Positions 7,574 to 16,120 of a DNA stretch of 64,000 nt are shown here, one piece after another (position 1 is the stretch's first letter; every line of letters starts with the position of its first letter). The translations under genes were made by a program, and so were the position numbers. A model generated the notes under the pieces. That model had not been told where the DNA came from. It ran no database searches and saw only the letters and a list, made by a program, of their open reading frames with translations. The stretch lies in the NCBI GenBank assembly GCA_045543555.1, contig JAZQMQ010000016.1, positions 1 to 64,000 of the forward strand. Direction: 5' to 3'. The stretch comes from Colimorpha_A sp045543555 (GTDB lineage Bacteria > Bacillota > Clostridia > Oscillospirales > CAG-272).

Positions 7574-7948
7574 GTGAAGGAATTCGCCATCAGAGAAAAC
7601 CATCTTTTTGTTAAGGCGTATACCAAGGGTAAGAAATATGTTACCGATACGGTATGTGTTTACGTTCTGAAGGATCTGAAGGCGGGTAAGCTCCGTAAGG
7701 ATAATCCACAAAAGGAATTTATCAACCGTATTGGCTTCAGCGCAAGCACAAAGCTTGGCGGTGCCGTCATAAGAAATCGCTGTAAGCGTATTATGAGGGC
7801 GGCATATAGGTCGGTCGTATCGGACGAGCCCATAAAAAAAGGTAACCTGATAGTCATTTCCGCGAGAAGCGGAGCGGTGGGCAACACCTCGGATAAGGTC
7901 GGACGCGACCTTAAGAGAGCTTTTTCAAAGCTGGAGCTCTTTGTCTAA
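7574..7948 (+). CDS. rnpA: Ribonuclease P protein component
   Basis: 124 residues. RnpA is the protein subunit that helps the RNase P ribozyme cut pre-tRNA leaders. Seen: the RNR signature in KLGGAVIRNRCKRIMRAAYR and the end GRDLKRAFSKL. The N-terminus lacks the long basic leader of Bacillus RnpA. The start is GTG at 7574, preceded by GGGAGGGTGAGG. It lies 26 bases after rpmH and is probably co-transcribed with it. Confidence 0.95.
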   Translation: MKEFAIRENHLFVKAYTKGKKYVTDTVCVYVLKDLKAGKLRKDNPQKEFINRIGFSASTKLGGAVIRNRCKRIMRAAYRSVVSDEPIKKGNLIVISARSGAVGNTSDKVGRDLKRAFSKLELFV

Positions 7949-7976
7949 CCTCAAACATTTTTAGCTCTTGAACAGA

Positions 7977-8003
7977 GGCGGACTTTAACGAGTCCGCCGT
8001 TTT
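7977..8003 (+). terminator. Hairpin between rnpA and yidD
   Basis: GGCGGACT (7977-7984) pairs with AGTCCGCC (7991-7998), followed by GTTTTGTT. The tail is weak, so it probably reduces rather than stops transcription into yidD. Confidence 0.6.
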
Positions 8004-8022
8004 GTTAGAGCGGGGGTGCAAT

Positions 8023-8298
8023 ATGAAAACGATATTTCTGTTTTTAATCAAGCTATACAGAAAATATATATCACCTCTAAAAAAGCCTTGCTGCAGATTT
8101 TACCCCACATGCTCAACCTACGGTCTTGAGGCTATAGAAGAGTGGGGAGCGATCAGAGGAGGCTTTCTCACATTGTGGCGCATTTTGCGCTGTAACCCAT
8201 TTTGTCGAGGCGGCATCGACGAAGTCCCCAGGAGGACTCCTTCCCGTAAAATGACGGCGGAAAGGATAGAGTACCGTGGCCGCGATAAGAAGCTGTAA
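8023..8298 (+). CDS. yidD: Membrane protein insertion efficiency factor
   Basis: 91 residues. YidD aids membrane protein insertion next to YidC. Seen: an amphipathic N-terminus (IFLFLIKLYRKYISPL), CCRFYPTCSTYGLEAI with the conserved cysteines, and WRILRCNPF. The C-terminal tail is basic and variable. ATG at 8023 follows GGGGGTG; the longer frame from 8002 has no ribosome site and overlaps the hairpin tail. It lies between rnpA and yidC, as usual. Confidence 0.95.
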   Translation: MKTIFLFLIKLYRKYISPLKKPCCRFYPTCSTYGLEAIEEWGAIRGGFLTLWRILRCNPFCRGGIDEVPRRTPSRKMTAERIEYRGRDKKL

Positions 8299-8365
8299 TA
8301 GGAAAGCTTCTTTAAATTTCCTTCAATAAAAGAAAGGATGTCCGAATTTACCGGATAAAGCAGAC

Positions 8366-9586
8366 ATGAGTTTTTTAAACAAACCTATCGGATGGATCAT
8401 TAATCTTTGCTACGATCTTATTCCCAACTACGCTATTGCGCTTTTAATATTTACCGTAGTAATGAAGCTGATCCTGTTCCCGTTTGGAATCAAACAGCAG
8501 AAAAATATGCTCCGTCAGGCAAAGCTTCGCCCGAAGGAGATGGCTATTCGTAACCGTTACGCAGGAAGAACCGACAAGGCAACTCAGCAGAAGATGCAGC
8601 AGGAGATAATGAAGCTGTATCAGGACGAGAACTATAATCCCGCCTCCGGATGTCTTCCTATGATTCTTCAGCTTGTAATTATCTTCGCTCTTTACGGAGT
8701 AATTCAGGCACCGCTCACCTACGTTTCTGATTTTAATAAGACTGAAATCAAGAATATGGGTGTAGCTGTGGTTGAGCTGTACGATAACGGAACTATAACC
8801 AATGATGATCTTTCAAAAAATGCTGTAAAGCTTATTGAAGCTCAGCAGAAGAAGATCAATAAAGAAGCACAGACCCGCGAGGAGATGTTTAAGGATGTAA
8901 AGAACCCCTTCTCAGCGAAGGGCAGACAGGTTGAGCTGGTTCAAATCGTAAGACAAAATATAGATGCGATAAACGGAACCGAGTTCTTTAAGGAAAAGCC
9001 CATCACCAAGGGCGATCTGCCAAACTTTTTCCTCACCGGCAAATCCCTCGACCTTTCGAGGACCCCCTCGTTTGACAATATCGATTGGCTTCTCATCCTT
9101 CCCGTTCTTACATTCGTATTTACCTTCGGAAGCATGAAGTTAACCAAAAAGCTCACGTATCAGCCCCCTCAGCAGCAGAATGCGGATATGGGATGCTCTA
9201 TGCAGCTTATGGATTATATGATGCCTTTGATGTCCACGTTTATCACATTCTCCGTTCCTGCGGTTATTGCGGTATATTGGATATATAATAATGTTCTTTC
9301 CACTCTCCAGCAGTTTGTTCTTAAGGTTATGTATCCCATCCCCGCATTCACCGAGGAGGACTACAAAAACGCAGAGCGCGAAATGAATAAGGGCATCAAG
9401 CAGACCAAGAAGAAGGCTAACAACGGAAAGCGCGCAGCTCATCGTATCGATATCGACGATGCTGCCGAATCTGCACCCGAAGCCTCCTCCGAAGCTGCGG
9501 CATTGCCCGAGGTTAATAAGAACAAGGGTCATGATCTTATCTCTCCCGCATCCATTAAGGACGAGTCCGATAAGGAAAAAGAGTAA
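8366..9586 (+). CDS. yidC: Membrane protein insertase YidC/Oxa1
   Basis: 406 residues. It inserts and folds membrane proteins with or without SecYEG. Seen: membrane segments near residues 15-38 (YAIALLIFTVVMKLILFPFG), 95-115 (LPMILQLVIIFALYGVI), 230-250 and 275-310. QKNMLRQAKLRPKEM is the cytoplasmic hairpin after TM1. The tail is hydrophilic, with a basic patch (KQTKKKANNGKR) and a Glu/Ala-rich end. Unlike Bacillus SpoIIIJ there is no lipoprotein signal. An insert of about 90 residues follows the second membrane segment. It is followed by jag after 34 bases. Confidence 0.95.
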   Translation: MSFLNKPIGWIINLCYDLIPNYAIALLIFTVVMKLILFPFGIKQQKNMLRQAKLRPKEMAIRNRYAGRTDKATQQKMQQEIMKLYQDENYNPASGCLPMILQLVIIFALYGVIQAPLTYVSDFNKTEIKNMGVAVVELYDNGTITNDDLSKNAVKLIEAQQKKINKEAQTREEMFKDVKNPFSAKGRQVELVQIVRQNIDAINGTEFFKEKPITKGDLPNFFLTGKSLDLSRTPSFDNIDWLLILPVLTFVFTFGSMKLTKKLTYQPPQQQNADMGCSMQLMDYMMPLMSTFITFSVPAVIAVYWIYNNVLSTLQQFVLKVMYPIPAFTEEDYKNAEREMNKGIKQTKKKANNGKRAAHRIDIDDAAESAPEASSEAAALPEVNKNKGHDLISPASIKDESDKEKE

Positions 9587-9620
9587 AATAACAGTTAAGA
9601 AAGTTTAGGAAATAATATAT

Positions 9621-10448
9621 ATGAGAAAAGAAGTAACAGTTACTGCCAAAACCATTGAATCGGCTGTAGCACAGGGCGCATCAGACCTCGGTGTTGACGT
9701 TTCTGCGGTAACCTACGAGGTTATTGAGGCTCCCAAAAAGGGCTTCCTCGGATTCGGAGAGACCCCCGCAACCGTAAAGGTTTGCTATACCCCCTCTCCC
9801 GAAATTACATCTCTGACCTTTGTCAGAACCCTCATCAGAGATATGGGCATCATTGCAGATGCAACGATTTCCGCTTCAAGCGGCAATAAGAGAGAATTCT
9901 TAATAAACATTACCGGTGAAGAGGCAAGCGTTCTCATCGGTCATCACGGTGACACACTTGATTCACTTCAGTACCTTACCAATCTTGCGGCTAACCGCAG
10001 AGAAGAGGACGAGGAAGGTAACTACACGAGAATTACCGTTGACGTTGAAAACTACCGCTCCAAGAGAGAGGACACCCTCCGCCGTCTTGCAAGAAGAATG
10101 GCTGATAAGGCACTCAAGTATCATAAGAACGTAACTCTTGAGCCCATGAATTCCTATGAGAGAAGAATAATTCACTCCGAAATTCAGGGAATTTCCGGTG
10201 TAACCACCAACTCTATCGGTTCCGATAACAACCGCAGAGTAGTGATAAGCTTTGACGGAGCAAAGAGCTCTGCAAAAACCGCTTCCACTCCCGCAAGAAC
10301 ACCTGCATCCAAGGTCGTTCCTAAAAATAAAATGCAGAAGAGAGCGCGCTTTGATGACACACTTCCCGAATATCACGCGGGAGACTGTTATTCCGAGGAT
10401 GCCGATATAGATAAGGCAGAGGCGGGAAGCGACACTGACGAGATTTAA
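9621..10448 (+). CDS. jag: RNA-binding protein Jag/KhpB
   Basis: 275 residues with the usual order: Jag-N domain (EVTVTAKTIESAVAQGASDLG, shown in two parts: EVTVTAKTIESAV and AQGASDLG), the linker with KKGFLGFGE, a KH domain (INITGEEASVLIGHHGDTLDS), and an R3H domain (MNSYERRIIHSEIQ). The acidic C-terminal tail is variable. KhpB with KhpA binds many RNAs and affects cell-wall growth in Firmicutes. It directly follows yidC and is closed by a hairpin. Confidence 0.95.
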   Translation: MRKEVTVTAKTIESAVAQGASDLGVDVSAVTYEVIEAPKKGFLGFGETPATVKVCYTPSPEITSLTFVRTLIRDMGIIADATISASSGNKREFLINITGEEASVLIGHHGDTLDSLQYLTNLAANRREEDEEGNYTRITVDVENYRSKREDTLRRLARRMADKALKYHKNVTLEPMNSYERRIIHSEIQGISGVTTNSIGSDNNRRVVISFDGAKSSAKTASTPARTPASKVVPKNKMQKRARFDDTLPEYHAGDCYSEDADIDKAEAGSDTDEI

Positions 10449-10451
10449 GAC

Positions 10452-10486
10452 AAGCCCTTTCTCATATTCGAGGAAGGGCTTTGATC
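10452..10486 (+). terminator. Hairpin after jag
   Basis: AAGCCCTT (10452-10459) pairs with AAGGGCTT (10474-10481). The loop is long and the tail only moderately T-rich. Confidence 0.6.
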
Positions 10487-10529
10487 TCTTATTTTGGAAA
10501 ACTTATACTCAAATAAATATGAGGTTTTT

Positions 10530-12017
10530 ATGAAAAAAAGAATAATCGCTTTTTTACTTGCAATTATAACCGTATTAACGTTTGTTTTTTTTGATAACAA
10601 CAATAAAAAGGAAAGCGACGGACTCGATCTTTCAAAATATATTGTTGCCAAGAACGATAAAATTACCGTTAATGCGGCAATTTATGCATTTTTCCTTTAT
10701 GATTGTGTGGGAAATTATTCATATTATTTGTCTTGGTACGGATATGATACGTCAAAACCGTTAACGGAGCAGACCTCGAAGTGCGCTTTCGACGAAACAA
10801 AGACATGGTTTGAATATTTCGATGAAATGACAAGAACCACCGTTTCTCAGTGTGTTGCATTTGCAACCGCGGCTATGGACGCAGGAATGAGCTTAAGCGA
10901 AGAGGACATGGCTGACCTTGACGAGTACATGATGCAAACCAAAGAGGAAGCGTATAAGCAGGGCTATGACGGAATTGAGGAGCTTATTGCAAGGTACTAC
11001 GTAAAGGGTATCAGCGAAGAATCATTCAGAGCTTGTATGGAGCTTCAGCAGCTTGCATATAAGTACGTTGAAAAAATGCTTGAAGAGATCGACAACACCG
11101 ATTACGACAACTCGGTTCTTGAGCAGATCGTAAATAATAACAAGGGTAATTTCTTCGGTATCGATTACGTACATTACAATTTTTTCCCCGTCTACGATAA
11201 GGACGCGACCGACGAGGAAAAGAAGGCTGCTTACGAGGAAGCAAAAAAGAAGGCAGAGGAATTCCTTCAAGCTAATCCCGACATCGAATCCATAAAGAAC
11301 GCCATCGTTGAGATCGAAAACGAGGGCGAGGAGGAGCCTTATGATCCCGAGGTCATCCTTTCAGACTATATCGAGACACATGAGAAGCTGAAAGAGGACG
11401 AAAATGAAACTGAACAGGATAAGGCGTATCGTGAATGGGCATATTCCGCTGACAGAAAAGCGGGAGACACATATATCCGCGAGCACAAATACGGCGAGAC
11501 CGACACGTACTATTCGATTAACTGTATAATCAAGCCCGCATATCTTGAGGATTATATAACCAAGACAGTGCGTCATATATTCTTTGAGGTTGACAGCAAG
11601 CTTACGGGCGATGCTCTTGAGGAAGCGGCAAAGAATGCGCTTGAAAAGGCAAATGAGGTTTATGAGACCTATAAAAACGGTGAAATGACCTCCGAATCCT
11701 TCGCCGCTCTTGCAAAGGAGCACAGCCAGGATAGCAATAAGGATAAGGGCGGTATTTACGAGAACATAGGTATTGGAGATATGGTCTCCGAGTTTGAGGA
11801 TTGGATCTACGATTCCGAGCGTAAGCACGGTGATACCGAGATAATCAAGACTCAGTACGGATATCACATTATGTTCTTCGAGCACGACGGTCTTAAGGCT
11901 TGGGAGATCGAGGCTCTTAATATGCATAAGGATAAGCTTTATGAGAACAGATCAGAGGAGCTTGTAAATAAGTATCCCCTCAACTTTGACAGCGAGGCTA
12001 TCAAGAATATCCCTTAA
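10530..12017 (+). CDS. PrsA-like foldase, parvulin-type prolyl isomerase
   Basis: 495 residues. An extracytoplasmic chaperone with a PPIase domain at about residues 350-465, containing TVRHIFFEV, FAALAKEHSQDSNKDKGG, IGDMVSEFEDWIY and TQYGYHIMFFE. The N-terminus has a hydrophobic segment (IIAFLLAIITVLTFVFF) but no lipobox cysteine, so it is likely anchored by that segment rather than by lipid. A long helical, acidic region lies between anchor and PPIase domain. ATG at 10530 follows GAGG; a TTG 36 bases upstream is less likely. A strong terminator follows. Confidence 0.88.
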   Translation: MKKRIIAFLLAIITVLTFVFFDNNNKKESDGLDLSKYIVAKNDKITVNAAIYAFFLYDCVGNYSYYLSWYGYDTSKPLTEQTSKCAFDETKTWFEYFDEMTRTTVSQCVAFATAAMDAGMSLSEEDMADLDEYMMQTKEEAYKQGYDGIEELIARYYVKGISEESFRACMELQQLAYKYVEKMLEEIDNTDYDNSVLEQIVNNNKGNFFGIDYVHYNFFPVYDKDATDEEKKAAYEEAKKKAEEFLQANPDIESIKNAIVEIENEGEEEPYDPEVILSDYIETHEKLKEDENETEQDKAYREWAYSADRKAGDTYIREHKYGETDTYYSINCIIKPAYLEDYITKTVRHIFFEVDSKLTGDALEEAAKNALEKANEVYETYKNGEMTSESFAALAKEHSQDSNKDKGGIYENIGIGDMVSEFEDWIYDSERKHGDTEIIKTQYGYHIMFFEHDGLKAWEIEALNMHKDKLYENRSEELVNKYPLNFDSEAIKNIP

Positions 12018-12028
12018 AAACTATAAAA

Positions 12029-12064
12029 TGCTGAAGAAGCTCGCGCTTCTTCAGCATTCTTTTT
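12029..12064. terminator. Terminator between convergent genes
   Basis: TGCTGAAGAAGC (12029-12040) pairs perfectly with GCTTCTTCAGCA (12045-12056), loop TCGC, followed by TTCTTTTTT. It ends the foldase transcript and may also serve the convergent S-component gene. Confidence 0.9.
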
Positions 12065-12621
12065 TATTGCTTTGCGGTTATTTGCCTGAAGGGATAAGCT
12101 CTTCCGCTGAGCCTTGTGATAAGCCGAATCAGAGGTATTGCAAGCAGGGAAGAGGTCGCGTTTCCGATAAGGTGAAAAGTGTCGAAAAGCGCGCCGTATA
12201 TGATCCAATCCCAAGTCATTCCCCAATCTCCGTGATAGACGGCGTAGCATTGGAACGGAGCGTACAGTACGCCGAACAGAAGGCCGTGAATACCTGAGAT
12301 TACTATGATTAAAATCCCCGCAGTTATCTCGCTTGTCCTTCGCGGTATCAGCATGGCAACAGCCCAAAGTACCGTCCAAACATAAAGATATGGCGCCCAC
12401 CAAAGGTTGAAGCCTCCGAGCAGACCTTCAAGGAAGACGTAAACGTACAAGGGAATCAGGGCTTTTGCTCTGTAGATCACCGTAAATGCTACAATGAACA
12501 TCGCCAAGGGATGGAAATTCGGTATCAGATCGACCTGTGCAGTCAGAAACATCATTGCTCCGAAGAGCGAGAACAGCACAAGCTCCTCAAGAGCTTTTAT
12601 ACGTTTATTTACCTTGCTCAT
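12064..12621 (-). CDS. ECF transporter S component, probably for cobamides
   Basis: 185 residues with about five to six membrane segments (FSLFGAMMFLTAQVDLIPNF, AMFIVAFTVIYRAKAL, ILIIVISGIHGLLFGVLY and others), the size and topology of an ECF substrate-binding S protein. No EcfA/EcfT genes are adjacent, so it would share a common module (group II). Its start overlaps the stop of the DUF4430 lipoprotein gene (ATGA), and both lie under a cobalamin riboswitch. From that context I infer cobalamin or a precursor as substrate; the sequence alone does not prove it. Confidence 0.85.
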   Translation of the reverse strand: MSKVNKRIKALEELVLFSLFGAMMFLTAQVDLIPNFHPLAMFIVAFTVIYRAKALIPLYVYVFLEGLLGGFNLWWAPYLYVWTVLWAVAMLIPRRTSEITAGILIIVISGIHGLLFGVLYAPFQCYAVYHGDWGMTWDWIIYGALFDTFHLIGNATSSLLAIPLIRLITRLSGRAYPFRQITAKQ

Positions 12622-13016
12622 GCCTTGGTGTAGGTTATTTCATATTTGTCACCGTCGGCTATAATGGTGTCGTCAACGCCTGTCATAAGGTCAACGCCAT
12701 CCTTGCTGAATGCCCAATACGCACCGTCCTTATCGTAATCGGCGCGAAGTCCGTTTACGACCTTGACGTAGAGCCCGTATTGCTCCTCGTCGCCCTCAAC
12801 GAGCTTTTCCTGCTCGAGGGCTCCTCTCAAGTTGGCAGACGTCGTGGTGATCTTGAACACGGTACTCTCACCCTTGTCGTCGATTACGGTAACCGTGATG
12901 GTCTTTTCATCATTGTTACCCTTTTCCTTTTTGCCGCAGGAAGTGAGGCCCAATACCGCCGCCGCAGACAGCGTAAGAACCAGAATAAGCGACAAAATTC
13001 TTTTTAAGCTTTTCAT
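12618..13016 (-). CDS. DUF4430 lipoprotein
   Basis: 132 residues. Seen: a lipoprotein signal peptide (SLILVLTLSAAAVLGLTSC), then a DUF4430-type domain with ITVTVIDDKGES, LRGALEQEKLV, VVNGLRADYDKDGAYWAF and GDKYEITYT. DUF4430 domains resemble the ligand-binding fold of eukaryotic transcobalamin. ATG at 13016 has AAAGGAAAAAAGACAA before it; the upstream frame start at 13052 is not needed. Under a cobalamin riboswitch and fused by a 4-base overlap to an S-component gene, it is likely a surface cobamide-capture protein. That role is inferred. Confidence 0.85.
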   Translation of the reverse strand: MKSLKRILSLILVLTLSAAAVLGLTSCGKKEKGNNDEKTITVTVIDDKGESTVFKITTTSANLRGALEQEKLVEGDEEQYGLYVKVVNGLRADYDKDGAYWAFSKDGVDLMTGVDDTIIADGDKYEITYTKA

Positions 13017-13099
13017 TTGTCTTTTTTCCTTTCTTTTTTGGCTTTTAGCCATATTATAATCGGTCCGCTGTGTATTCGTAACCCTTTGGGCGTCGGCTC

Positions 13100-13285
13100 T
13101 CGCAACATTTTACGAAGCAGGGGGTAAGTCTTCCGACTTGCGAAAACGGCTTTTGCCTTAAAAAGCGCCTTCTCGGTCTCCCAATGGCTTGTCCCATCCT
13201 CTTCTGCGGTGAGGACAGTAGCTTTTTTGTAATTTCCGCTCACGGCGACGGGCTCGTCTCGGCTTTTCACCGAAGTTCCTTATTA
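13100..13285 (-). ncRNA. Cobalamin riboswitch
   Basis: On the minus strand the RNA shows GGAACTTCGGTGAAAAGCCG, then CCCGTCGCCGTGA, then the B12-box-like AAGTCGGAAGACTTACC (13123-13139 on the plus numbering). These are the conserved blocks of the AdoCbl aptamer in the right order and spacing. Downstream, TTCGTAA and TTACGAA can close a stem around an inner CCC/GGG hairpin, a possible expression platform. It lies in a roughly 300-base leader before the DUF4430 gene. Confidence 0.9.
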
Positions 13286-13321
13286 AAGCACGGTGTGCTG
13301 CCCCGTCAAGCGAACGCTTAA

Positions 13322-13350
13322 ATTATACATCTTAGGACAAATATTGTCAA
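13322..13350 (-). promoter_or_regulatory. Sigma-A promoter of the cobalamin-riboswitch operon
   Basis: On the minus strand TTGACA (13345-13350), a 17-base spacer, and TATAAT (13322-13327). The leader from here to the DUF4430 start is about 300 bases. Confidence 0.8.
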
Positions 13351-13360
13351 TATTGTCAAC

Positions 13361-13400
13361 AAAAATACCCTCTTTACAATACTGTAAGGAAGGTATTTTT
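13361..13400 (-). terminator. Terminator of the clpC-like transcript
   Basis: AAAAATACC (13361-13369) pairs with GGTATTTTT (13392-13400), with inner pairing TTTACA/TGTAA. On the minus strand a T-run follows. From 13401 to 13524 I see no gene. Confidence 0.75.
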
Positions 13401-13524
13401 GTTGTTTTGGCTCATTATTTACTTTTTCGTTCCTTGATCTTCATTATTACGCGAAAAAATGGCGCAAGGATCTTCGGAGGTTTAAAAACAACGACCTTCA
13501 AGGCTGATCTCCTTTCGTTTTTTG

Positions 13525-13692
13525 CTATTTCCCCTTTATCATTGTGATGCCGATAGCAATTATCAGAACTGCCTCAATAAGCGCGAGAATGTGCGCGGAC
13601 AGAAAAAAGGAGGCAAGTATGCCTGCACCGAAGGCAATTATTGCGATCTCGATAAAGCGGAAACGGTTTGGGTCGGGCAGTCTTTTTCTCAT
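13525..13692 (-). CDS. Small membrane protein (55 aa), unknown
   Basis: Start ATG at 13692, stop TAG at 13525-13527. The product begins MRKRLPDPNRFRFIEI and then has two hydrophobic stretches (IAIIAFGAGILASFF and ILALIEAVLIIAIGITM), so it is probably a two-span membrane peptide. AGGTG lies before the start. It follows the ClpC-like gene by 24 bases on the same strand and shares its terminator, so it is likely the second gene of that operon. No family is recognised. Confidence 0.6.
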   Translation of the reverse strand: MRKRLPDPNRFRFIEIAIIAFGAGILASFFLSAHILALIEAVLIIAIGITMIKGK

Positions 13693-13716
13693 AGCTTCAC
13701 CTGTGTAAGACGGTCT

Positions 13717-16053
13717 TTACTGCATTATATGCAATTCGCTTGTATCCGTTACTGCTTTTATGAAAATTTCGCCGTTATTTTCGAAAATATTGAGCTTTGC
13801 ACCGGCATTTTCTTCGTTTTCATAAAGGTGCATCGCTATTTGCTCTTCGATCTCGGATTTAATAAACGCTGTAACTGCTCTTGCTCCGCCCCGTTTTCTG
13901 CCGATATCGGCGCAAAGCAGGTAAACGCTGTCGGAAACTTCGGTCTCTATTCCTTTTCGGCTCAGTATTGATGAAATTTCGTTTAGCTTTTCCTTTGCTA
14001 TTTTATATAAAGTATTTGACGAAAGGGTCACGAACGGGACAATGACGTCCATTTTATTTAAGAAGCTTTTTGAAAAGGTTTGCTCAATGGCAGAGGGAAT
14101 ATTGCGGTCTTTGTCTGATGAAAAGCCGGCTGTTCTTTCCTTTTCCATAAGCGTTGTGTTTACGAGAATTATGGTGTTCTTAAAATCTGCCGTTTTTCCG
14201 TTGGGACAGGCGAGAGCTCCGCTTTCTGCAACCGTGGATATGATATTAAGCACCTCGGGGTGAGCCTTTTCTGCGTCGTCGAACATAACTAGGCTGTGGG
14301 GATTGTTCCTCGTCCATTTGGTCAGTATCCCCTCTTCACCATATCCAACGTATCCTGGAGGGGCTCCTATGAGCCTTGAAATGCTGTGCTTTTCGGTATA
14401 TTCAGCCATATCTATCCTTAAAAGCAGACCTTCGCCGAACATAGCATCGCAAAGCGCAGTTCCGAGCTCGGTTTTTCCGACCCCACTTTCACCGTAGACC
14501 ATAATTACCGAGACGGGACGGTTCCTCTCGGACAAGGAAAGCATACCGCAACGAATTGCGGAGCAGATCTTGATTAAAGCTTCGTCTTGACCGAATATAC
14601 GCTCTTTCAGGCGTTCTTCAAGGTGTGGAGGTATCGGATGCGTAATGTCCCTGCCAAGCTTTTGAGACAGCGTGCGCTTAACGTCTGCTTCTGTGAGCGT
14701 TATAACTTTATCGGTTATTAAGGAGTCTGATTTGCTTTTTAATTTTTCCGAAAGGGAAGCATAGCTGTCACTGTCGTTTGAGGAATCGATCCCCTTTATA
14801 ATAGAATCGAGCTCCATTTTGTCCGAGCGTGTTTTTTCTTCCTTTAAACGTTTATCCGAGGCGGCTTCGTCAAGGAGGTCGATGGCCTTATCGGGCAGAC
14901 GTCTGTTGGGAAAGTAGCGCAGGGAAAGAGAGACCGAGGCTTCTATGGCTTGGTCGCTTATATTTAGTCCGTGGTGTTCTTCAAATCTTGTTTTTAGTCC
15001 GCGAAGTATCTCACAGGCGCGCTGACTGTCGGGTTCCTTTATCTGTATGGGCTGAAAACGGCGCTCAAATGCACTGTCACGCTCGATATATTTCCTGTAT
15101 TCGTCGGTGGTCGTTGCTCCGATGAGAGTAATGCCGCCTCTTGAAAGCGCGGGCTTGAGGATATTTGAAGCGTCTATGGCGCCCTCGGATGCGCCGGCAC
15201 CCATGACCGTGTGCAGCTCGTCAATGAATAGTATTATATCATCGTTTTGCGATGCCTCGCTTAGTACGGATTTCAGCCTTTCCTCAAAATCTCCTCGGTA
15301 TTTTGCGCCTGCAAGCATAGACGGAATATCAAGCGACAGCAATATCTTACCCTTTAAAAAGTCGGGTACATCGCCTGTGTGTATTCTTTTTGCAAGTCCT
15401 TCAACAACGGCTGTCTTACCTACGCCCGGCTCACCTAAAAGGCAGGGGTTGTTTTTTGTTTTTCTGCTGAGTATCCGTATTATGTGTCCGATCTCTTCCT
15501 CTCGGCATATTACGGGATCGTTTTCTCTGTCGCTTTTGTATAATGGAACGGCATACTTGGAGATCGCGGGAGGAAGCTTTTTGGAGTTTTCCTTTTTCTC
15601 GCCTTTGCTTAGCAGACCTTCACCCGATCGCATGGAAACGGTAAGGTCGCAGATAAGCTCGTCGCACAAAACACCGGTTCGTTCGATGACCTTGACCGCT
15701 GTGCAATCCTTTTCCTCGAGCATTGAGCGAAGTAGCCCGTCGGTGCCGGCTCTTCCGAGAATTCCGCGGCTGTTTTGCGAGGCGCGTTCAAGTATCCGGC
15801 GCGACTTGGGTGTAAAGGCGATGGGCTGATCCTTTGATAAGCTGTGGATGCCGTTCATATCTTTTACAAGCTTCAGCACACCGGAGTATTCGATCCCTCT
15901 TGACCTTAAAAGCTCATAAGCCACGCAGCCTTTGACTTTGAGAATTCCGAGTAATATATGTTCCGATCCGATAAAGGCGTCGCCTAAAGCTTCCGCCTCG
16001 ATTTTTGCCTGTTTTACGGCGTTCTCCGCCGCGGGAGTGAAAGAAATATCCAT
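13717..16053 (-). CDS. ClpC-like AAA+ ATPase with divergent second module
   Basis: 778 residues. Order: N domain with two Clp-N repeats (residues 1-145), D1 AAA+ module with LLGEPGVGKTAVVEGLAKRI, FIDELHTVMGAGASEGAID and IERDSAFERRF, a middle segment, then the D2 module with GESGVGKTELGTAL, RIDMAEYTEKHSISRLIGAP and PPGYVGYGEEG. D1 is canonical. In D2 the Walker B reads VMFDDAEKAHPEV where ClpC has FDEIEKAH, and sensor-1 reads ILVNTTLM where TSN is usual. The ClpP-loop position reads TAGFSSDK. No clear UVR motif is seen in the middle. RBS GGAGG. It may unfold substrates using D1 mainly. The paralogue status is inferred. Confidence 0.88.
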   Translation of the reverse strand: MDISFTPAAENAVKQAKIEAEALGDAFIGSEHILLGILKVKGCVAYELLRSRGIEYSGVLKLVKDMNGIHSLSKDQPIAFTPKSRRILERASQNSRGILGRAGTDGLLRSMLEEKDCTAVKVIERTGVLCDELICDLTVSMRSGEGLLSKGEKKENSKKLPPAISKYAVPLYKSDRENDPVICREEEIGHIIRILSRKTKNNPCLLGEPGVGKTAVVEGLAKRIHTGDVPDFLKGKILLSLDIPSMLAGAKYRGDFEERLKSVLSEASQNDDIILFIDELHTVMGAGASEGAIDASNILKPALSRGGITLIGATTTDEYRKYIERDSAFERRFQPIQIKEPDSQRACEILRGLKTRFEEHHGLNISDQAIEASVSLSLRYFPNRRLPDKAIDLLDEAASDKRLKEEKTRSDKMELDSIIKGIDSSNDSDSYASLSEKLKSKSDSLITDKVITLTEADVKRTLSQKLGRDITHPIPPHLEERLKERIFGQDEALIKICSAIRCGMLSLSERNRPVSVIMVYGESGVGKTELGTALCDAMFGEGLLLRIDMAEYTEKHSISRLIGAPPGYVGYGEEGILTKWTRNNPHSLVMFDDAEKAHPEVLNIISTVAESGALACPNGKTADFKNTIILVNTTLMEKERTAGFSSDKDRNIPSAIEQTFSKSFLNKMDVIVPFVTLSSNTLYKIAKEKLNEISSILSRKGIETEVSDSVYLLCADIGRKRGGARAVTAFIKSEIEEQIAMHLYENEENAGAKLNIFENNGEIFIKAVTDTSELHIMQ

Positions 16054-16120
16054 TTTAAGCCTCCGATACAGCTTTTTTTACATTATTGACGGATATCCTT
16101 TGTTTTAACGGTAAATTTGA

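Noticed and set aside
13013..13270. 85-codon frame on the minus strand
   Set aside because: It lies inside the cobalamin riboswitch; the reading frame is a by-product of the aptamer sequence.
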